Of a stretch of DNA of 64,000 bases, positions 1 to 9,583 are shown piece by piece; the stretch's first letter is position 1; the number at the start of each line of letters is the position of its first letter. The stretch lies in NCBI RefSeq assembly GCF_900142605.1, contig NZ_FRBL01000006.1:124001-188000 (forward strand). The letters are read 5' to 3'. A program made the translations under genes and the position numbers. This DNA is from Chitinophaga jiangningensis. Lineage in GTDB: Bacteria; Bacteroidota; Bacteroidia; Chitinophagales; Chitinophagaceae. The notes under the pieces are model-generated. The model ran no database searches and was not told the origin of the DNA. It worked only from the letters and a program-made list of their open reading frames with translations.

Positions 1-1536
1 CTGATTCTGGATAAATTACATATCTCCACCACAGATAACGCCTCCCCGGGGGTGTATATACGCCAGCAAAACGTAAGCGCGGCCGGCGCTGATATAACGG
101 TTACGACTAAACTAACTAATCGTTATGAACAGGCGCAAACGGCCCAACTCAGCACCCGCATCTACACACAAAAAAATGAACTGGTAAAGGATTTAAAAAA
201 GACGATCCGTATACTGCCACAAGGGCCGCAGCAATTTGAGCAACCAGTACACATTGGCCAGCCGCACCTTTGGAACGGCCTTAAAGACCCGCACCTCTAC
301 AAAGTAGTAGTGACCCTCATTGGAGCCAACGGCCAGGTGATAGACGAGGTAACCCAGCCACTGGGCATCCGTAAATTTGAAATAAAGCCAGGCAAAGGCT
401 TTTACCTCAACGACCAGCCTTACCGCCTATATGGCGTTTGTCGCCACCAGGACTGGTGGGGCTACGGCAGCGCCCTCGAAAACTGGCAACACGCGCAGGA
501 CCTGGAAACCATCCGGGAAATAGGCGCCAATTCCATCAGGTTTGCACACTATCAACAGGCCGATTACATCTATGCCAAGTGTGATAGCATCGGCTTCGTC
601 ATCTGGGCAGAAGTTCCTTTTGTAAACGCCGTATCCGGCCAGGAAGGTGATAATGCAAAACAACAGATTGCCGAGCTGGTAAAACAGCAGTATAATCATC
701 CCTCTATTTATACCTGGGGTATGCACAACGAGGTGTACGAAAAAAGGCCTTCCGATTATGTGCGTGCACTCACCGCGGAAATGGTGGATATCGCCAAATC
801 CATCGATCCTGACCGCTATACGGTGAGTACCAACGGTTACGGCACTATGAGCCGCCCGGAAAACCGCCAGGGCGACATACAAGGGATGAACCGCTATTAT
901 GGCTGGTACGAAGGCAATACACCCGACCTGGAGCAATGGGTGGCAGGCCTGGAAAAAGATTATCCGGAACATAACGTGGTACTCGCCGAATACGGAGGGG
1001 ATGGTAACATCTTCCAACACGCTGAAACCCTACCGGAGGTGGAATACAACGGTGCCTTTATGCCGGAAGAAAGAGAAACACGCATACATGAAATTCAATG
1101 GGGCATTATTGCCAAACATCCCTACCTGGTATCTTCCTACCTGTGGAATATGTTTGATTTCTGTGCGCCCATGTGGAGCAGGGGCGGTATACCCGCCAGG
1201 AACATGAAGGGAATGGTCACCTTTGACCGTCAAACCAAAAAGGACGTGTTTTACTGGTACAAGGCCAACTGGAGCCAGGAGCCGGTGGTATACATCTCCG
1301 ACCGCCGCCTGGTGGAAAGAAAGCAACCCGTAACCACCGTCACTGTATACGATAACATCGGCACACCCGTATTAACCTTAAACGGTAAGAAACTACCTGC
1401 CCCTAAAGCGGGTACCACCAGTGTACATTATGTATATGAAAATGTGAAACTAAAGAAGGGGAAGAACCTGTTGGTGTGCACGGGTGTGAAAGATGGTAAA
1501 ACCTACACGGATCAGGTGGAGTGGGTATTAAAGTAA
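1..1536 (+). CDS. Glycoside hydrolase family 2 (beta-galactosidase-like), 5'-truncated by window edge
   Basis: The reading frame is open from base 1, so the N-terminal part lies outside the window; the ATG-less start near position 52 is not the real one. What remains is the end of the immunoglobulin-like sandwich domain, then the TIM barrel beginning around base 390 (GKGFYLNDQPYRLYGVCRHQ), then a C-terminal beta domain from about base 1290. The GH2 acid/base glutamate sits in WGMHNEVY (codon 730-732) and the nucleophile in VLAEYGGDG (codon 988-990), so both catalytic residues are present. GH2 enzymes of this form remove terminal beta-galactosides or related sugars, usually in the periplasm. 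The substrate cannot be read from sequence alone. It converges on the mannonate dehydratase gene, with a shared hairpin terminator between them. Confidence 0.85.
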   Translation: MILDKLHISTTDNASPGVYIRQQNVSAAGADITVTTKLTNRYEQAQTAQLSTRIYTQKNELVKDLKKTIRILPQGPQQFEQPVHIGQPHLWNGLKDPHLYKVVVTLIGANGQVIDEVTQPLGIRKFEIKPGKGFYLNDQPYRLYGVCRHQDWWGYGSALENWQHAQDLETIREIGANSIRFAHYQQADYIYAKCDSIGFVIWAEVPFVNAVSGQEGDNAKQQIAELVKQQYNHPSIYTWGMHNEVYEKRPSDYVRALTAEMVDIAKSIDPDRYTVSTNGYGTMSRPENRQGDIQGMNRYYGWYEGNTPDLEQWVAGLEKDYPEHNVVLAEYGGDGNIFQHAETLPEVEYNGAFMPEERETRIHEIQWGIIAKHPYLVSSYLWNMFDFCAPMWSRGGIPARNMKGMVTFDRQTKKDVFYWYKANWSQEPVVYISDRRLVERKQPVTTVTVYDNIGTPVLTLNGKKLPAPKAGTTSVHYVYENVKLKKGKNLLVCTGVKDGKTYTDQVEWVLK

Positions 1537-1591
1537 TTTGAAATCATCGATTGATAACCTCATTCACCCCGCAGGTATCATGAAAAAAATA

Positions 1592-1620
1592 AAAGCCTCC
1601 TGTGCAACACAGGAGGCTTT
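1592..1620. terminator. Bidirectional hairpin terminator
   Basis: A perfect 13-bp stem (AAAGCCTCCTGTG and its complement) closes a CAA triloop. It is flanked by A-rich sequence on the left and T-rich sequence on the right. It lies between the convergent GH2 and mannonate dehydratase genes and could end both transcripts. Confidence 0.8.
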
Positions 1621-1784
1621 CTCTTTGGAATAATATATTAAAGCAGCAGCTGCTGTACCTGCGATTAGCGGTCGCCGTATTATTCAGTCACTGTTTCTGC
1701 TTTGGCGTAATATCTCAAACCGGCGGTAGTATTGCTGATCCCTACCTTGAATCCTTGCACGGTTCTGATATTGGTGGATTTAAG

Positions 1785-2960
1785 TCAATCAGCGCTCAAC
1801 GCACCGGCGATACCCATTTCCAGTCCACGCAGCTCAGCCAGCCCACGGAGGCGGCCAATAGCGCTATAGCCCGGATTAGTTTTCTTATGCAGATCATCCA
1901 GCATCTGGTGGCCATGATCCGGGCGCATTGGAATCACTACATTGCGGCGTTTCATGGTGAGCAGGATGTTTTTGATTACATGGAACATATCTACATCGCC
2001 TTCGAGGTGGTTGGCTTCGTGGAAGTTGCCCAGTGCATCACGTTGCGTGCTGCGGAGGTGAATGAAGTGGATATGATCACCCAGGCGCTCTACGATGCCC
2101 GGCAGGTCGTTATCAGCGCGTACGCCGTAAGAACCGGTGCAGAAGCAGAGGCCATTGGATTTATAGGGTGCTGCTACCAGCAGTTCTTTTGCATCTTGTT
2201 CGGTACTTACCACACGTGGTAACCCAAAGATCGGGAATGGAGGATCGTCCGGATGAATAGCGAGTTTCACACCTACCTCTTCTGCTACCGGTGCAATTTG
2301 TTGCAGGAAGTAGAAGAGATGCAATTTCAGTTGAGTTGCATCAATACCTTTGTAAGTATCCAGTGCAGCCTGGAATTGTGCGAGCGTGAAAGACTCCTCA
2401 GAGCCCGGCAATCCTGCAATGATATTTTTTTGCAGCAGTACTTTTGCCTCCGGTGTCATGCTGTCGAAATGTTCTTTAGCACGGGCGATCTCTTCTTCAG
2501 AATAGTCTTTTTCGGCATTCGGGCGTGCGAGAATGAACAGGTCAAACGCCATGTAGGCGGCCTTTTCAAAGCGCAGTGCTTTGGAACCGTCTTCTACGGT
2601 GTAAGCCAGGTCCGTACGGGTCCAATCCAGTACCGGCATAAAATTGTAGGTAACAATTTTAATACCGCATGCCGCCAGGTTACGGATGGATTGCTGGTAA
2701 TTGGTGATATATTCCCTGAAACGACCTTTTTGTGTTTTGATGTCTTCATGTACGGGAATGCTTTCCACTACTGACCATTTAAGGCCCGCAGCTTCGATCA
2801 GCGCCTTGCGCTGCATAATTTCTTCTTTCGACCAAACCACTCCGTTAGGCACATGGTGAAGCGCTGTAACGATGCCGGTGGCACCTGCCTGTTTGATATC
2901 AGACAGACTAACCGGATCATTAGGCCCGAACCAACGCCATGTCTGTTCCATTCTCAGCAT
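1785..2960 (-). CDS. uxuA: Mannonate dehydratase
   Basis: This enzyme dehydrates D-mannonate to 2-keto-3-deoxy-D-gluconate in hexuronate catabolism. The protein has the UxuA N-terminus (MEQTWRWFGPNDPVSLSDI, then ALHHVPNGVVW) and TIM-barrel motifs such as HPDDPPFPIFG and RPDHGHQM near the C-terminus. It is about 391 residues, normal for the family. A longer frame reaches 3026, but a -7 promoter box at 2983-2990 would lie inside it, so the start is placed at ATG 2960; ATG 2951 is an equally plausible alternative. The neighbouring GH2 enzyme and glycerate kinase fit a sugar-acid catabolic setting, although the two minus-strand genes (uxuA and glycerate kinase) are about 245 bp apart and need not form one operon. 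Confidence 0.92.
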   Translation of the reverse strand: MLRMEQTWRWFGPNDPVSLSDIKQAGATGIVTALHHVPNGVVWSKEEIMQRKALIEAAGLKWSVVESIPVHEDIKTQKGRFREYITNYQQSIRNLAACGIKIVTYNFMPVLDWTRTDLAYTVEDGSKALRFEKAAYMAFDLFILARPNAEKDYSEEEIARAKEHFDSMTPEAKVLLQKNIIAGLPGSEESFTLAQFQAALDTYKGIDATQLKLHLFYFLQQIAPVAEEVGVKLAIHPDDPPFPIFGLPRVVSTEQDAKELLVAAPYKSNGLCFCTGSYGVRADNDLPGIVERLGDHIHFIHLRSTQRDALGNFHEANHLEGDVDMFHVIKNILLTMKRRNVVIPMRPDHGHQMLDDLHKKTNPGYSAIGRLRGLAELRGLEMGIAGALSAD

Positions 2961-2982
2961 ATTGCTATTAGATTTATAATTC

Positions 2983-2990
2983 CAAAAGTA
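2983..2990 (-). promoter_or_regulatory. -7 box for uxuA
   Basis: Minus strand reads TACTTTTG, a full match to the Bacteroidota -7 consensus TAnnTTTG, 22 nt upstream of the ATG at 2960. I see no well-spaced -33 TTG. Confidence 0.5.
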
Positions 2991-3151
2991 AGTGATCCAA
3001 ACCCCAAAAATAAAATCAATCTGCACATATACAAAGTTTAAATTGAAGAAATAATCAGTGCACTATTTTTTGTGCCCCACTTCCTGCATCAGCAGTGATG
3101 ATCCTGCCGGAATTCCCGGGTGGCGCTGTGTGCATTTCTGATGGATGCAGC

Positions 3152-3169
3152 CCGCGCGCAGCGTGGAAC
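3152..3169. repeat. GC-rich REP-like motif, copy 1
   Basis: CCGCGCGCAGCGTGGAAC matches, at 16 of 18 positions, the motif CCGCGCGGAGCGCGGAAC found at 54091-54108, with a further close copy at 54026-54040. All three are intergenic. Confidence 0.4.
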
Positions 3170-3205
3170 TCCGCGGAACAATACTGAAGGTGTTGTTCAA
3201 AAATA

Positions 3206-4525
3206 CTAGGTAAGCAACACAATCTGAATATCCATCACGTTCGTTTGCGTAGCACCTGTAATAAACAACCGATCCACCTGGTTAAAAAAATTCCAGGCAT
3301 CGTTATTATCCAGAAAAGCAGCGGTATCCAATTTCAGCAGGGCAGCCTGCTGCAACGTGTAGGCATCTGCGATGGCCCCGGCGGCGTTGGTAGGCCCGTC
3401 CGTACCATCTGTACCGGCGCTGAGGAAAGTGAGGTGGTCCCCTTTGTATCCTTTGTCCTGTAAGGTTTTCACGATCGCTAATACCAGCTCCTGGTTACGC
3501 CCACCTGTTCCGTTGCCCTTAATGGTAACCGTAGTTTCTCCACCCTGCAACAGGCATACTGGCACTTTCTTATCGTATTCCAATGCAGTATTCGCCAATT
3601 TTTCTCCCGCAACTTTTGCTTCGCCGGCAATAACATCTCCCGATAATATTACCTCATAACCCAATGCAGTAGCCTGTTTGGCGGCAGCATCCAGGGCCAC
3701 CCGGTTGGTGCCGTTCAGGTAATTGTGCACCTGTTTGAAAACGGGATCACCAGGTTTAGGTGTTTCCGGTACTTCGCCTGCAAGGCCTTTACGGAAATGA
3801 GTAAGCACCGGCACAGGGACCTTTGCGGTTAGCTGATAATGTTCCAGGATATGCATCGTTTGCGCAAACGTAGAAGGGTCGGGCACTCCGGGGCCTGAGC
3901 CAATCACTTCCAGCTTATCTCCCGGCACGTCGCTTATTACCAGCGTACATAACGTGGCCGGATATATGCGCTTGGCCAGCTGCCCGCCTTTAACGGCGGA
4001 GAGGTGTTTACGCACGGTGTTCATCTCTTCGATGTTGGCACCGGAATGTAGTAGTAACTGAAAAAGTTGTTGCACATCCTGTAAGGTGCAACCCTCCGGA
4101 ACATCCGCCAGCAGGGCAGAAGCGCCACCCGATAGCAACAGGATGACCAGGTCGCCGGCCTGCAGGTCACGTACAGCCGCCAATATTTTTTGGGTGGCCA
4201 GTACACTGTTTTCGTCCGGCACCGGGTGGGCTGCCTCCAGCAATTCGAGCTGTTGTAACGGCAACGCATGCTCGTATTTTGTAACCACCACCCCGCTGAA
4301 GGGCCAATGAGGCAGCAAAATATTTTCCAATGCCTGTCCCATTGCTGCCGCAGCTTTGCCGGCACCAATCACCACTACCCGGTTGTGAGGTGTAAGGGGA
4401 AAGGTATCGCCGTCAAAGCTGATACCCTGCTGGTCCGCTGATACCGTTTCCCGGATCAGCTGCTGCGGATGCACCGCAGCCACCGCAGCGTTAAAAATCT
4501 TTTGTATATCCTCGAATGGGTGCAT
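3206..4525 (-). CDS. Glycerate 2-kinase (DUF4147/MOFRL family)
   Basis: The enzyme phosphorylates D-glycerate, most likely at C2, feeding it into glycolysis. The N-terminal kinase domain (DUF4147 type) carries GAGKAAAAM (Lys57), HPVPDENS, LLLSGGASALL and NTVRKHLSAVKGGQLAK. It is followed by SDVPGD...GSGPGVPDPSTF and a C-terminal MOFRL domain with GNGTGGRNQELVLA and SAGTDGTDGPTNAAG. At 439 residues it is full length. The gene is cytosolic, with no signal peptide. It follows uxuA on the same strand, but a gap of about 245 bp containing a promoter-like box separates them. Hydroxypyruvate reductase, the usual partner in glyoxylate routes, is not visible here. Confidence 0.9.
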   Translation of the reverse strand: MHPFEDIQKIFNAAVAAVHPQQLIRETVSADQQGISFDGDTFPLTPHNRVVVIGAGKAAAAMGQALENILLPHWPFSGVVVTKYEHALPLQQLELLEAAHPVPDENSVLATQKILAAVRDLQAGDLVILLLSGGASALLADVPEGCTLQDVQQLFQLLLHSGANIEEMNTVRKHLSAVKGGQLAKRIYPATLCTLVISDVPGDKLEVIGSGPGVPDPSTFAQTMHILEHYQLTAKVPVPVLTHFRKGLAGEVPETPKPGDPVFKQVHNYLNGTNRVALDAAAKQATALGYEVILSGDVIAGEAKVAGEKLANTALEYDKKVPVCLLQGGETTVTIKGNGTGGRNQELVLAIVKTLQDKGYKGDHLTFLSAGTDGTDGPTNAAGAIADAYTLQQAALLKLDTAAFLDNNDAWNFFNQVDRLFITGATQTNVMDIQIVLLT

Positions 4526-4597
4526 GGTAAATAAAAACAGCCACTCAAAGGTAGTAGTGGCTGTTACAATATTTTTTTAGTGAGATGTAAATGCTGC

Positions 4598-5023
4598 TTA
4601 CTGAGGCTGCCCTTCCTTTTTCTGTTTTTTCTTCTCAATTTTTGCCTCCAGGTGATCCTGCTTGTTCAGCGTCCAGTCCGTCCATTTCTTGTATTGGGGA
4701 GCTGTCAGCACTGTTTTAAAACGCTGGTTCCGTTCGTTGTTCAATGCATTGAGTTCCGACATGGACTTTGCATTATTCTTTTTACTCAGTTTAATATTTT
4801 CACTCTTCTTCTCTATGTCGAGGTTGATGGCGTAAATCTCTTTAGTTTGCGCTTTCGACAATTTAAGTTCCCTGCTGATCTTATCAGTCATTTTATCGGC
4901 TACTGCTTCCGGCGTCCAGCGGCCGCGTGCGGCGCTGCTGTCTTTCTCCTGGGAATGAGCGGCAGTAAGGCTGAAAGCCCAGCTACTCAGCAATAATATG
5001 GCATATGCGGTTAATTTCTTCAT
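4598..5023 (-). CDS. Small secreted Lys-rich protein (Spy/CpxP-like or DUF4890-like)
   Basis: A 141-residue protein beginning MKKLTAYAILLLSSWAFSLTAAHSQ, a clear Sec signal peptide cleaved after about residue 25. An in-frame ATG at 5044 adds seven residues before the signal peptide and is less likely. The mature part is highly charged and helical, with the pattern LKLSKAQTKEIYAINLD...NERNQRFKTVLTAPQYKKWTDW. This resembles small periplasmic proteins of the Spy/CpxP or DUF4890 group, in which each LTxxQ segment starts a helix. The tail is strongly basic (IEKKKQKKEG). It is monocistronic, between the glycerate kinase and a divergent amidohydrolase gene. Function unknown; family assignment is by pattern only. 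Confidence 0.7.
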   Translation of the reverse strand: MKKLTAYAILLLSSWAFSLTAAHSQEKDSSAARGRWTPEAVADKMTDKISRELKLSKAQTKEIYAINLDIEKKSENIKLSKKNNAKSMSELNALNNERNQRFKTVLTAPQYKKWTDWTLNKQDHLEAKIEKKKQKKEGQPQ

Positions 5024-5220
5024 AGTCAGATAGCATTGAAACAAACATAACGGCTATTCGTAATTTAAATTATCCCTTTTTCGTGTGAATCCAAAATGTT
5101 TATCAGGATCTTAAGTATCCCCTTCATACCATTTATAAAAAAATCGATTTATTACTGGCATCCGCTGGGATGATTTGTTAAATTTAGCCCCAAAGTCTAA
5201 ATCGTATAAATATAGTTTTC

Positions 5221-8200
5221 ATGAAAAAAGCTTTTGAGAAACCCGGGCTGGTATTACCCTCCCGCGGATTAACCTATGCCCTGAAGCGGCATCGCAGTCA
5301 GCTGTTGCTGGCGGCACTGCTGCTGGCCGGCACCCATGCCGGTGCACAGGTCACCTTCCCAACAAACGGCATCTCCGAACCTAAAGAAGGCTGCTACGCC
5401 TTTACCCACGCCACCATTGTAAAAGATCCGCAAACCACCGTTACTGACGCCACCCTTGTGATCAGGGACGGAAAGATCGTGGACCTGGGGCCTGGTGCTG
5501 CCATCCCTAAAGATGCAGTAGTGGTGGACTGCAAAGGAAAGTACATTTACCCTTCCTTTGTGGATATCTACAGCAGCTACGGCCTCGGAGAACCGAAGAG
5601 AGGTGGCGGCTCCTGGAATGCAGCGCCACAGTTTCTCTCCAACACCAAAGGTGCCTACGGCTGGAACCAGGCAATAAAAAGCGAAATAAATGCCGTGAGC
5701 CTCTTCAACACGGATGCTGCCAAAGCAGCATCTCTGCGCAGCGCAGGCTTCGGTACGGTGCTCACGCATCAGCAGGACGGCATCGCCAGAGGTACCGCCT
5801 CCCTCGTTACCCTCGCTGACGACCGGGAAAACAATGTGATTATACGCGAAAAAGCTGCATCCGCTTTTTCTTTCGATAAGGGTACCTCCACCCAAAACTA
5901 TCCCAACTCACTGATGGGCACCATCGCCTTGCTGCGCCAGACATTCCTGGACGGGCAGTGGTATAAATCACGCCCAGCAAAAGAAGGGGTGAACCTCAGT
6001 CTGCAAGCCTGGAACGATAATCTCCAGCTGCCACAGATTTTCGCTGTAAACGATAAATGGGACGCCGTACGTGCCGATAAAATCGGAGACGAATTTGGGG
6101 TACAATTCATCATCAAAGGTGGTGGTAATGAATACCAGCGCATCAGCGACATCGCCGCTACCAGGGCTGCTTATATCCTGCCGCTGAACTTCCCTGTTGC
6201 CATCGACCTGGAAGACCCGTCAGACGCACGTTTTGTAGCCCTGGCTGATATGAAGCACTGGGAAATGGCACCTACAGAACCCGCCGCGTTTGAAAAAGCA
6301 AACATTCCTTTTGCCCTCACCGCCGCCGACCTCAAAGATGTAAAGCAATTCCTGGCCAACGTACGCAAAGCCATCGAATATGGCCTGTCAGAGCAAAAAG
6401 CACTGGAAGCACTTACCAAAACGCCCGCCACACTGATCAAAGCATACGATAAAGTTGGTAGCCTGGAACCTGGTAAACTGGCGAACTTTCTCATAGCCTC
6501 AGGGCCGGTGTTTAAAGAAAATACCATCTTATTACAAAACTGGGTACAAGGGAATAAGTACCAGCTGAAAACTGAAGGCTGGAGCGATGTGAGAGGTACC
6601 TATGCCATTAACTTCAGTAACGGTCAGGCCTATACGATCGAAGTGAAAGGCGCCGCTGACAAACCACAGGTATCCCTCCTGCAGAAAGATACCCTCAGCG
6701 GAAAAATCGATATCTCCGATAAACTGGTCAACCTGGTACTGCCACTCAGCAAAGGCAATAACAACGGCCTTCGCCTCAGCGGTATCATAGGGCAGGATAA
6801 GTGGATGGGCACTGCGGCTGATTCTGCCGGCAACAACCTCCGCTGGACGGCCATGCTCACCAAACCATTCCAGGAGAAATCAGACTCCGCTAAAAAGAAA
6901 CCAGCTGCCGAAATCGGCCAGCTACTGTTTCCATTTAACGGCTACGGATGGGATAAACTGCCGCAACAACAGGACCTCCTGATCAAAAACGCCACAGTAT
7001 GGACGAACGAAAAAGACGGCAAGCTGGAGAATACGGACGTACTCGTTAAAGGTGGAAAAATTGCACAGATAGGAAAGAACCTCACCGCCGGGAACGCCCG
7101 TGTGATCGATGGTACAGGCAAGCACCTGTCCGCCGGTATTATCGATGAACACTCCCATATCGCCATTTCAAAAGGCGTAAACGAATCCTCACAATCCGTA
7201 ACTGCTGAAGTGCGTATAGCCGATGTAGTGAACCCGGAGGATGTGAATATCTACCGCCAGCTGAGTGGTGGCGTTACCGCCTCGCACCTGCTGCATGGCA
7301 GCGCCAACGCAATCGGTGGCCAGAGCCAGTTGATTAAACTGCGCTGGGGACAGTCGGCCGAAGAGCTGAAAGTAGCCGGCACCGACGGTTTCATCAAATT
7401 CGCACTGGGTGAAAACGTGAAGCAGTCCAACTGGGGCGACAGAAACACCGTTCGTTTCCCTCAAACCCGTATGGGCGTGGAACAGGTATACATGGATGCG
7501 TTTACCCGTGCCCGTGATTATGAAAAGCAGGGTGCCGGCAAACGTCGCGACCTGGAGCTGGACGCGCTCGTGGAAATCCTGAACAGCAAACGTTTTATCA
7601 CCTGCCACTCCTATGTACAGAGCGAAATCAATATGCTGATGCATGTGGCAGATACTTTCCATTTCCATGTAAATACATTCACGCATATCCTCGAAGGATA
7701 TAAAGTGGCGGATAAGATGAAAGCCCATGGCGCTGGTGCCGGTACGTTTGCGGACTGGTGGGCGTATAAGATGGAGGTTCAGGATGCGATTCCACAGAAC
7801 GCCGGCATTATGCATGAAGTGGGTGTAGTGACTGCCATTAACTCTGATGATGCGGAAATGGCGCGTCGTCTGAACCAGGAGGCCGCCAAGAGTATTAAAT
7901 ACGCCGGCGTATCCGAAGAGGATGCACTGAAAATGGTGACGCTGAACCCTGCGCGACTACTGCACGTGGACAACCGTATGGGCAGTATTAAAGTGGGCAA
8001 GGATGCCGACCTGGTACTGTGGAGCAACGAGCCGCTGAGCATTTATGCAAAAGCTGAAAAAACTATTGTGGATGGTATCGTGGAATTTGACCGGGAGTAT
8101 GACCTGCAGCTGCGTCAGCGTATTGCAGCAGAACGTAGCCGCCTCACTTCCAAACTGCTGAATGAGAAGAAAAAAGGTACCCCGGTGGAAAAAGCCGCTT

Positions 8201-8268
8201 ACCGCCCGGAAGAAATCTACCATTGCGAGGACCTGCAAGGTGGCCATCAGCATGAAGTAATCCAGTAG
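5221..8268 (+). CDS. Exported double amidohydrolase-domain protein
   Basis: A 1015-residue protein with an N-terminal signal segment (LLLAALLLAGTHAGAQ, residues about 29-44) and two amidohydrolase-superfamily modules. Module 1 (about 60-450) has lost the metal-binding DxHxH strand: residues 115-119 read D-I-Y-S-S, and the late aspartate region reads FALTAADLKD. Module 2 (about 585-975) keeps the ligands: His644 and His646 in IIDEHSHIA, further His in FITCHSY and FTHILEGY, and Asp876 in INSDDAE. Such exported enzymes are related to imidazolonepropionase and hydrolyse amide-type bonds; the substrate is unknown. The next gene starts 24 bp downstream and encodes a second, metal-less relative, so the two are probably co-transcribed. 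Confidence 0.85.
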   Translation: MKKAFEKPGLVLPSRGLTYALKRHRSQLLLAALLLAGTHAGAQVTFPTNGISEPKEGCYAFTHATIVKDPQTTVTDATLVIRDGKIVDLGPGAAIPKDAVVVDCKGKYIYPSFVDIYSSYGLGEPKRGGGSWNAAPQFLSNTKGAYGWNQAIKSEINAVSLFNTDAAKAASLRSAGFGTVLTHQQDGIARGTASLVTLADDRENNVIIREKAASAFSFDKGTSTQNYPNSLMGTIALLRQTFLDGQWYKSRPAKEGVNLSLQAWNDNLQLPQIFAVNDKWDAVRADKIGDEFGVQFIIKGGGNEYQRISDIAATRAAYILPLNFPVAIDLEDPSDARFVALADMKHWEMAPTEPAAFEKANIPFALTAADLKDVKQFLANVRKAIEYGLSEQKALEALTKTPATLIKAYDKVGSLEPGKLANFLIASGPVFKENTILLQNWVQGNKYQLKTEGWSDVRGTYAINFSNGQAYTIEVKGAADKPQVSLLQKDTLSGKIDISDKLVNLVLPLSKGNNNGLRLSGIIGQDKWMGTAADSAGNNLRWTAMLTKPFQEKSDSAKKKPAAEIGQLLFPFNGYGWDKLPQQQDLLIKNATVWTNEKDGKLENTDVLVKGGKIAQIGKNLTAGNARVIDGTGKHLSAGIIDEHSHIAISKGVNESSQSVTAEVRIADVVNPEDVNIYRQLSGGVTASHLLHGSANAIGGQSQLIKLRWGQSAEELKVAGTDGFIKFALGENVKQSNWGDRNTVRFPQTRMGVEQVYMDAFTRARDYEKQGAGKRRDLELDALVEILNSKRFITCHSYVQSEINMLMHVADTFHFHVNTFTHILEGYKVADKMKAHGAGAGTFADWWAYKMEVQDAIPQNAGIMHEVGVVTAINSDDAEMARRLNQEAAKSIKYAGVSEEDALKMVTLNPARLLHVDNRMGSIKVGKDADLVLWSNEPLSIYAKAEKTIVDGIVEFDREYDLQLRQRIAAERSRLTSKLLNEKKKGTPVEKAAYRPEEIYHCEDLQGGHQHEVIQ

Positions 8269-8292
8269 CCGTTTATTTTAATCAAGCAAAAA

Positions 8293-9570
8293 ATGAAAAG
8301 ACAATATATCATATATACCGCCGCCCTGGCCATGTTGCTGCATAAAGCGCAGGCGCAGGAAACCGTGTTGCCGGCGCCGGCACAGCAAAAACCGGTGTAC
8401 CTGACCAATGCCACTATACATGTGGGTAACGGGCAGGTGATCAGTAATGGAACCATCGGGTTCGATAAAGGAAAGATCATTGCAGTAGGCAGTACTGTTA
8501 GTGCTGCCAGCAACGCAACCGTGTATGATCTGAAAGGGCAGCACGTGTATCCCGGTGTGATTGCGCCGGAGTCGAACCTTGGCCTGGTGGAATTTGAAAG
8601 TGTGCGTGCCACAAAAGATGAAAGGGAGGTGGGAGAAATCAATCCATCGGTGAGGTCGTTGATTGCGTATAACACGGATTCTAAGGTTATCAACACCCTG
8701 CGGTCCAACGGTATCCTGCTGGCCAGCGTTACCCCTACAGGCGGGATTATCAGCGGTACTTCCTCTGTAGTACAGTTGGACGCCTGGAACTGGGAAGATG
8801 CGGCGTATAAAACGGATAATGCACTGCATTTGTTTCTGCCACGACTCGTGTCGGTAGGCAGTGCCAGCAATGATCCGCTGAAGAATTCACTGGCGCAGGT
8901 GGAGAGTGTGCGCAGTTTTTTCAGAGAAGCCAAAGCTTACCTGGCGGAGCCGAAACATACTGCCACTAACCTGAAATACGAGGCCATGCGCCGCCTGTTC
9001 AGCAAAGAGCAGAAACTGTTTATCCATGCAGAACTGGAAAAGGAAATGCTGCTGGCTATTGACTTTGCGAAGGAGTTTAATGTGGATGTAGTGATAGTGG
9101 GCGGTGCCGATTCCTGGCGGATTACAGACCTGCTGAAGGGTAACAATATTGCAGTAATCCTGACGCAACCACATAGTTTACCACTTATGCAGGATGATGA
9201 TGTGGACCAGCCATATAAAACAGCGGCGCAGCTGCAAAAGGCGGGTGTACTGTTTTGCCTGAGCAATGAAGGTTTCTGGCAGCAACGTAACCTGGGTTTT
9301 GAGGCGGGTACGGCGGCTACTTACGGACTTACCAAAGAGGAGGCCTTATCTGCAGTAACGTTGAACGCGGCTAAAATTTTGGGTATCGATCAGCAAACAG
9401 GTACGCTGGAAACCGGCAAGGATGCGAATATTGCAGTAAGTACCGGGGATATGCTGGATATGAAGTCCAGTGTGATTACACAAGCGTTTATCCAGGGCCG
9501 TGAGGTGAATCTGGATAATAAGCAGAAGCAGTTGTACGAAAAGTATAAGAAGAAATATGGGTTGAAGTAA
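8293..9570 (+). CDS. Amidohydrolase-fold protein lacking metal ligands
   Basis: A 425-residue exported protein (signal segment IIYTAALAMLLHKAQAQ). It aligns by eye with module 1 of the preceding protein: YPGVIAPESNLGL (from residue 87) occupies the place of the usual GxxDxHxH strand. The GTSSVVQLDAWNWEDA stretch and the final EEALSAVTLNAAKILGIDQQTGTLETGKDANIAV match the amidohydrolase C-terminal pattern. No HxH motif is present, and the position of the late catalytic Asp reads LSNEG. By this it should not bind the canonical binuclear metal centre; it may be structural or regulatory for the first protein. It follows the first gene by 24 bp and ends before a double hairpin terminator. Confidence 0.82.
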   Translation: MKRQYIIYTAALAMLLHKAQAQETVLPAPAQQKPVYLTNATIHVGNGQVISNGTIGFDKGKIIAVGSTVSAASNATVYDLKGQHVYPGVIAPESNLGLVEFESVRATKDEREVGEINPSVRSLIAYNTDSKVINTLRSNGILLASVTPTGGIISGTSSVVQLDAWNWEDAAYKTDNALHLFLPRLVSVGSASNDPLKNSLAQVESVRSFFREAKAYLAEPKHTATNLKYEAMRRLFSKEQKLFIHAELEKEMLLAIDFAKEFNVDVVIVGGADSWRITDLLKGNNIAVILTQPHSLPLMQDDDVDQPYKTAAQLQKAGVLFCLSNEGFWQQRNLGFEAGTAATYGLTKEEALSAVTLNAAKILGIDQQTGTLETGKDANIAVSTGDMLDMKSSVITQAFIQGREVNLDNKQKQLYEKYKKKYGLK

Positions 9571-9583
9571 GTGCTGTTAACAA

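Noticed and set aside
427..1020. 197-codon minus-strand frame opposite the GH2 gene
   Set aside because: The plus frame has GH2 catalytic motifs; the opposite frame has no recognisable domain.
2961..3026. Longer N-terminus for uxuA
   Set aside because: The extension contains a promoter -7 box and residues not typical for mannonate dehydratase.
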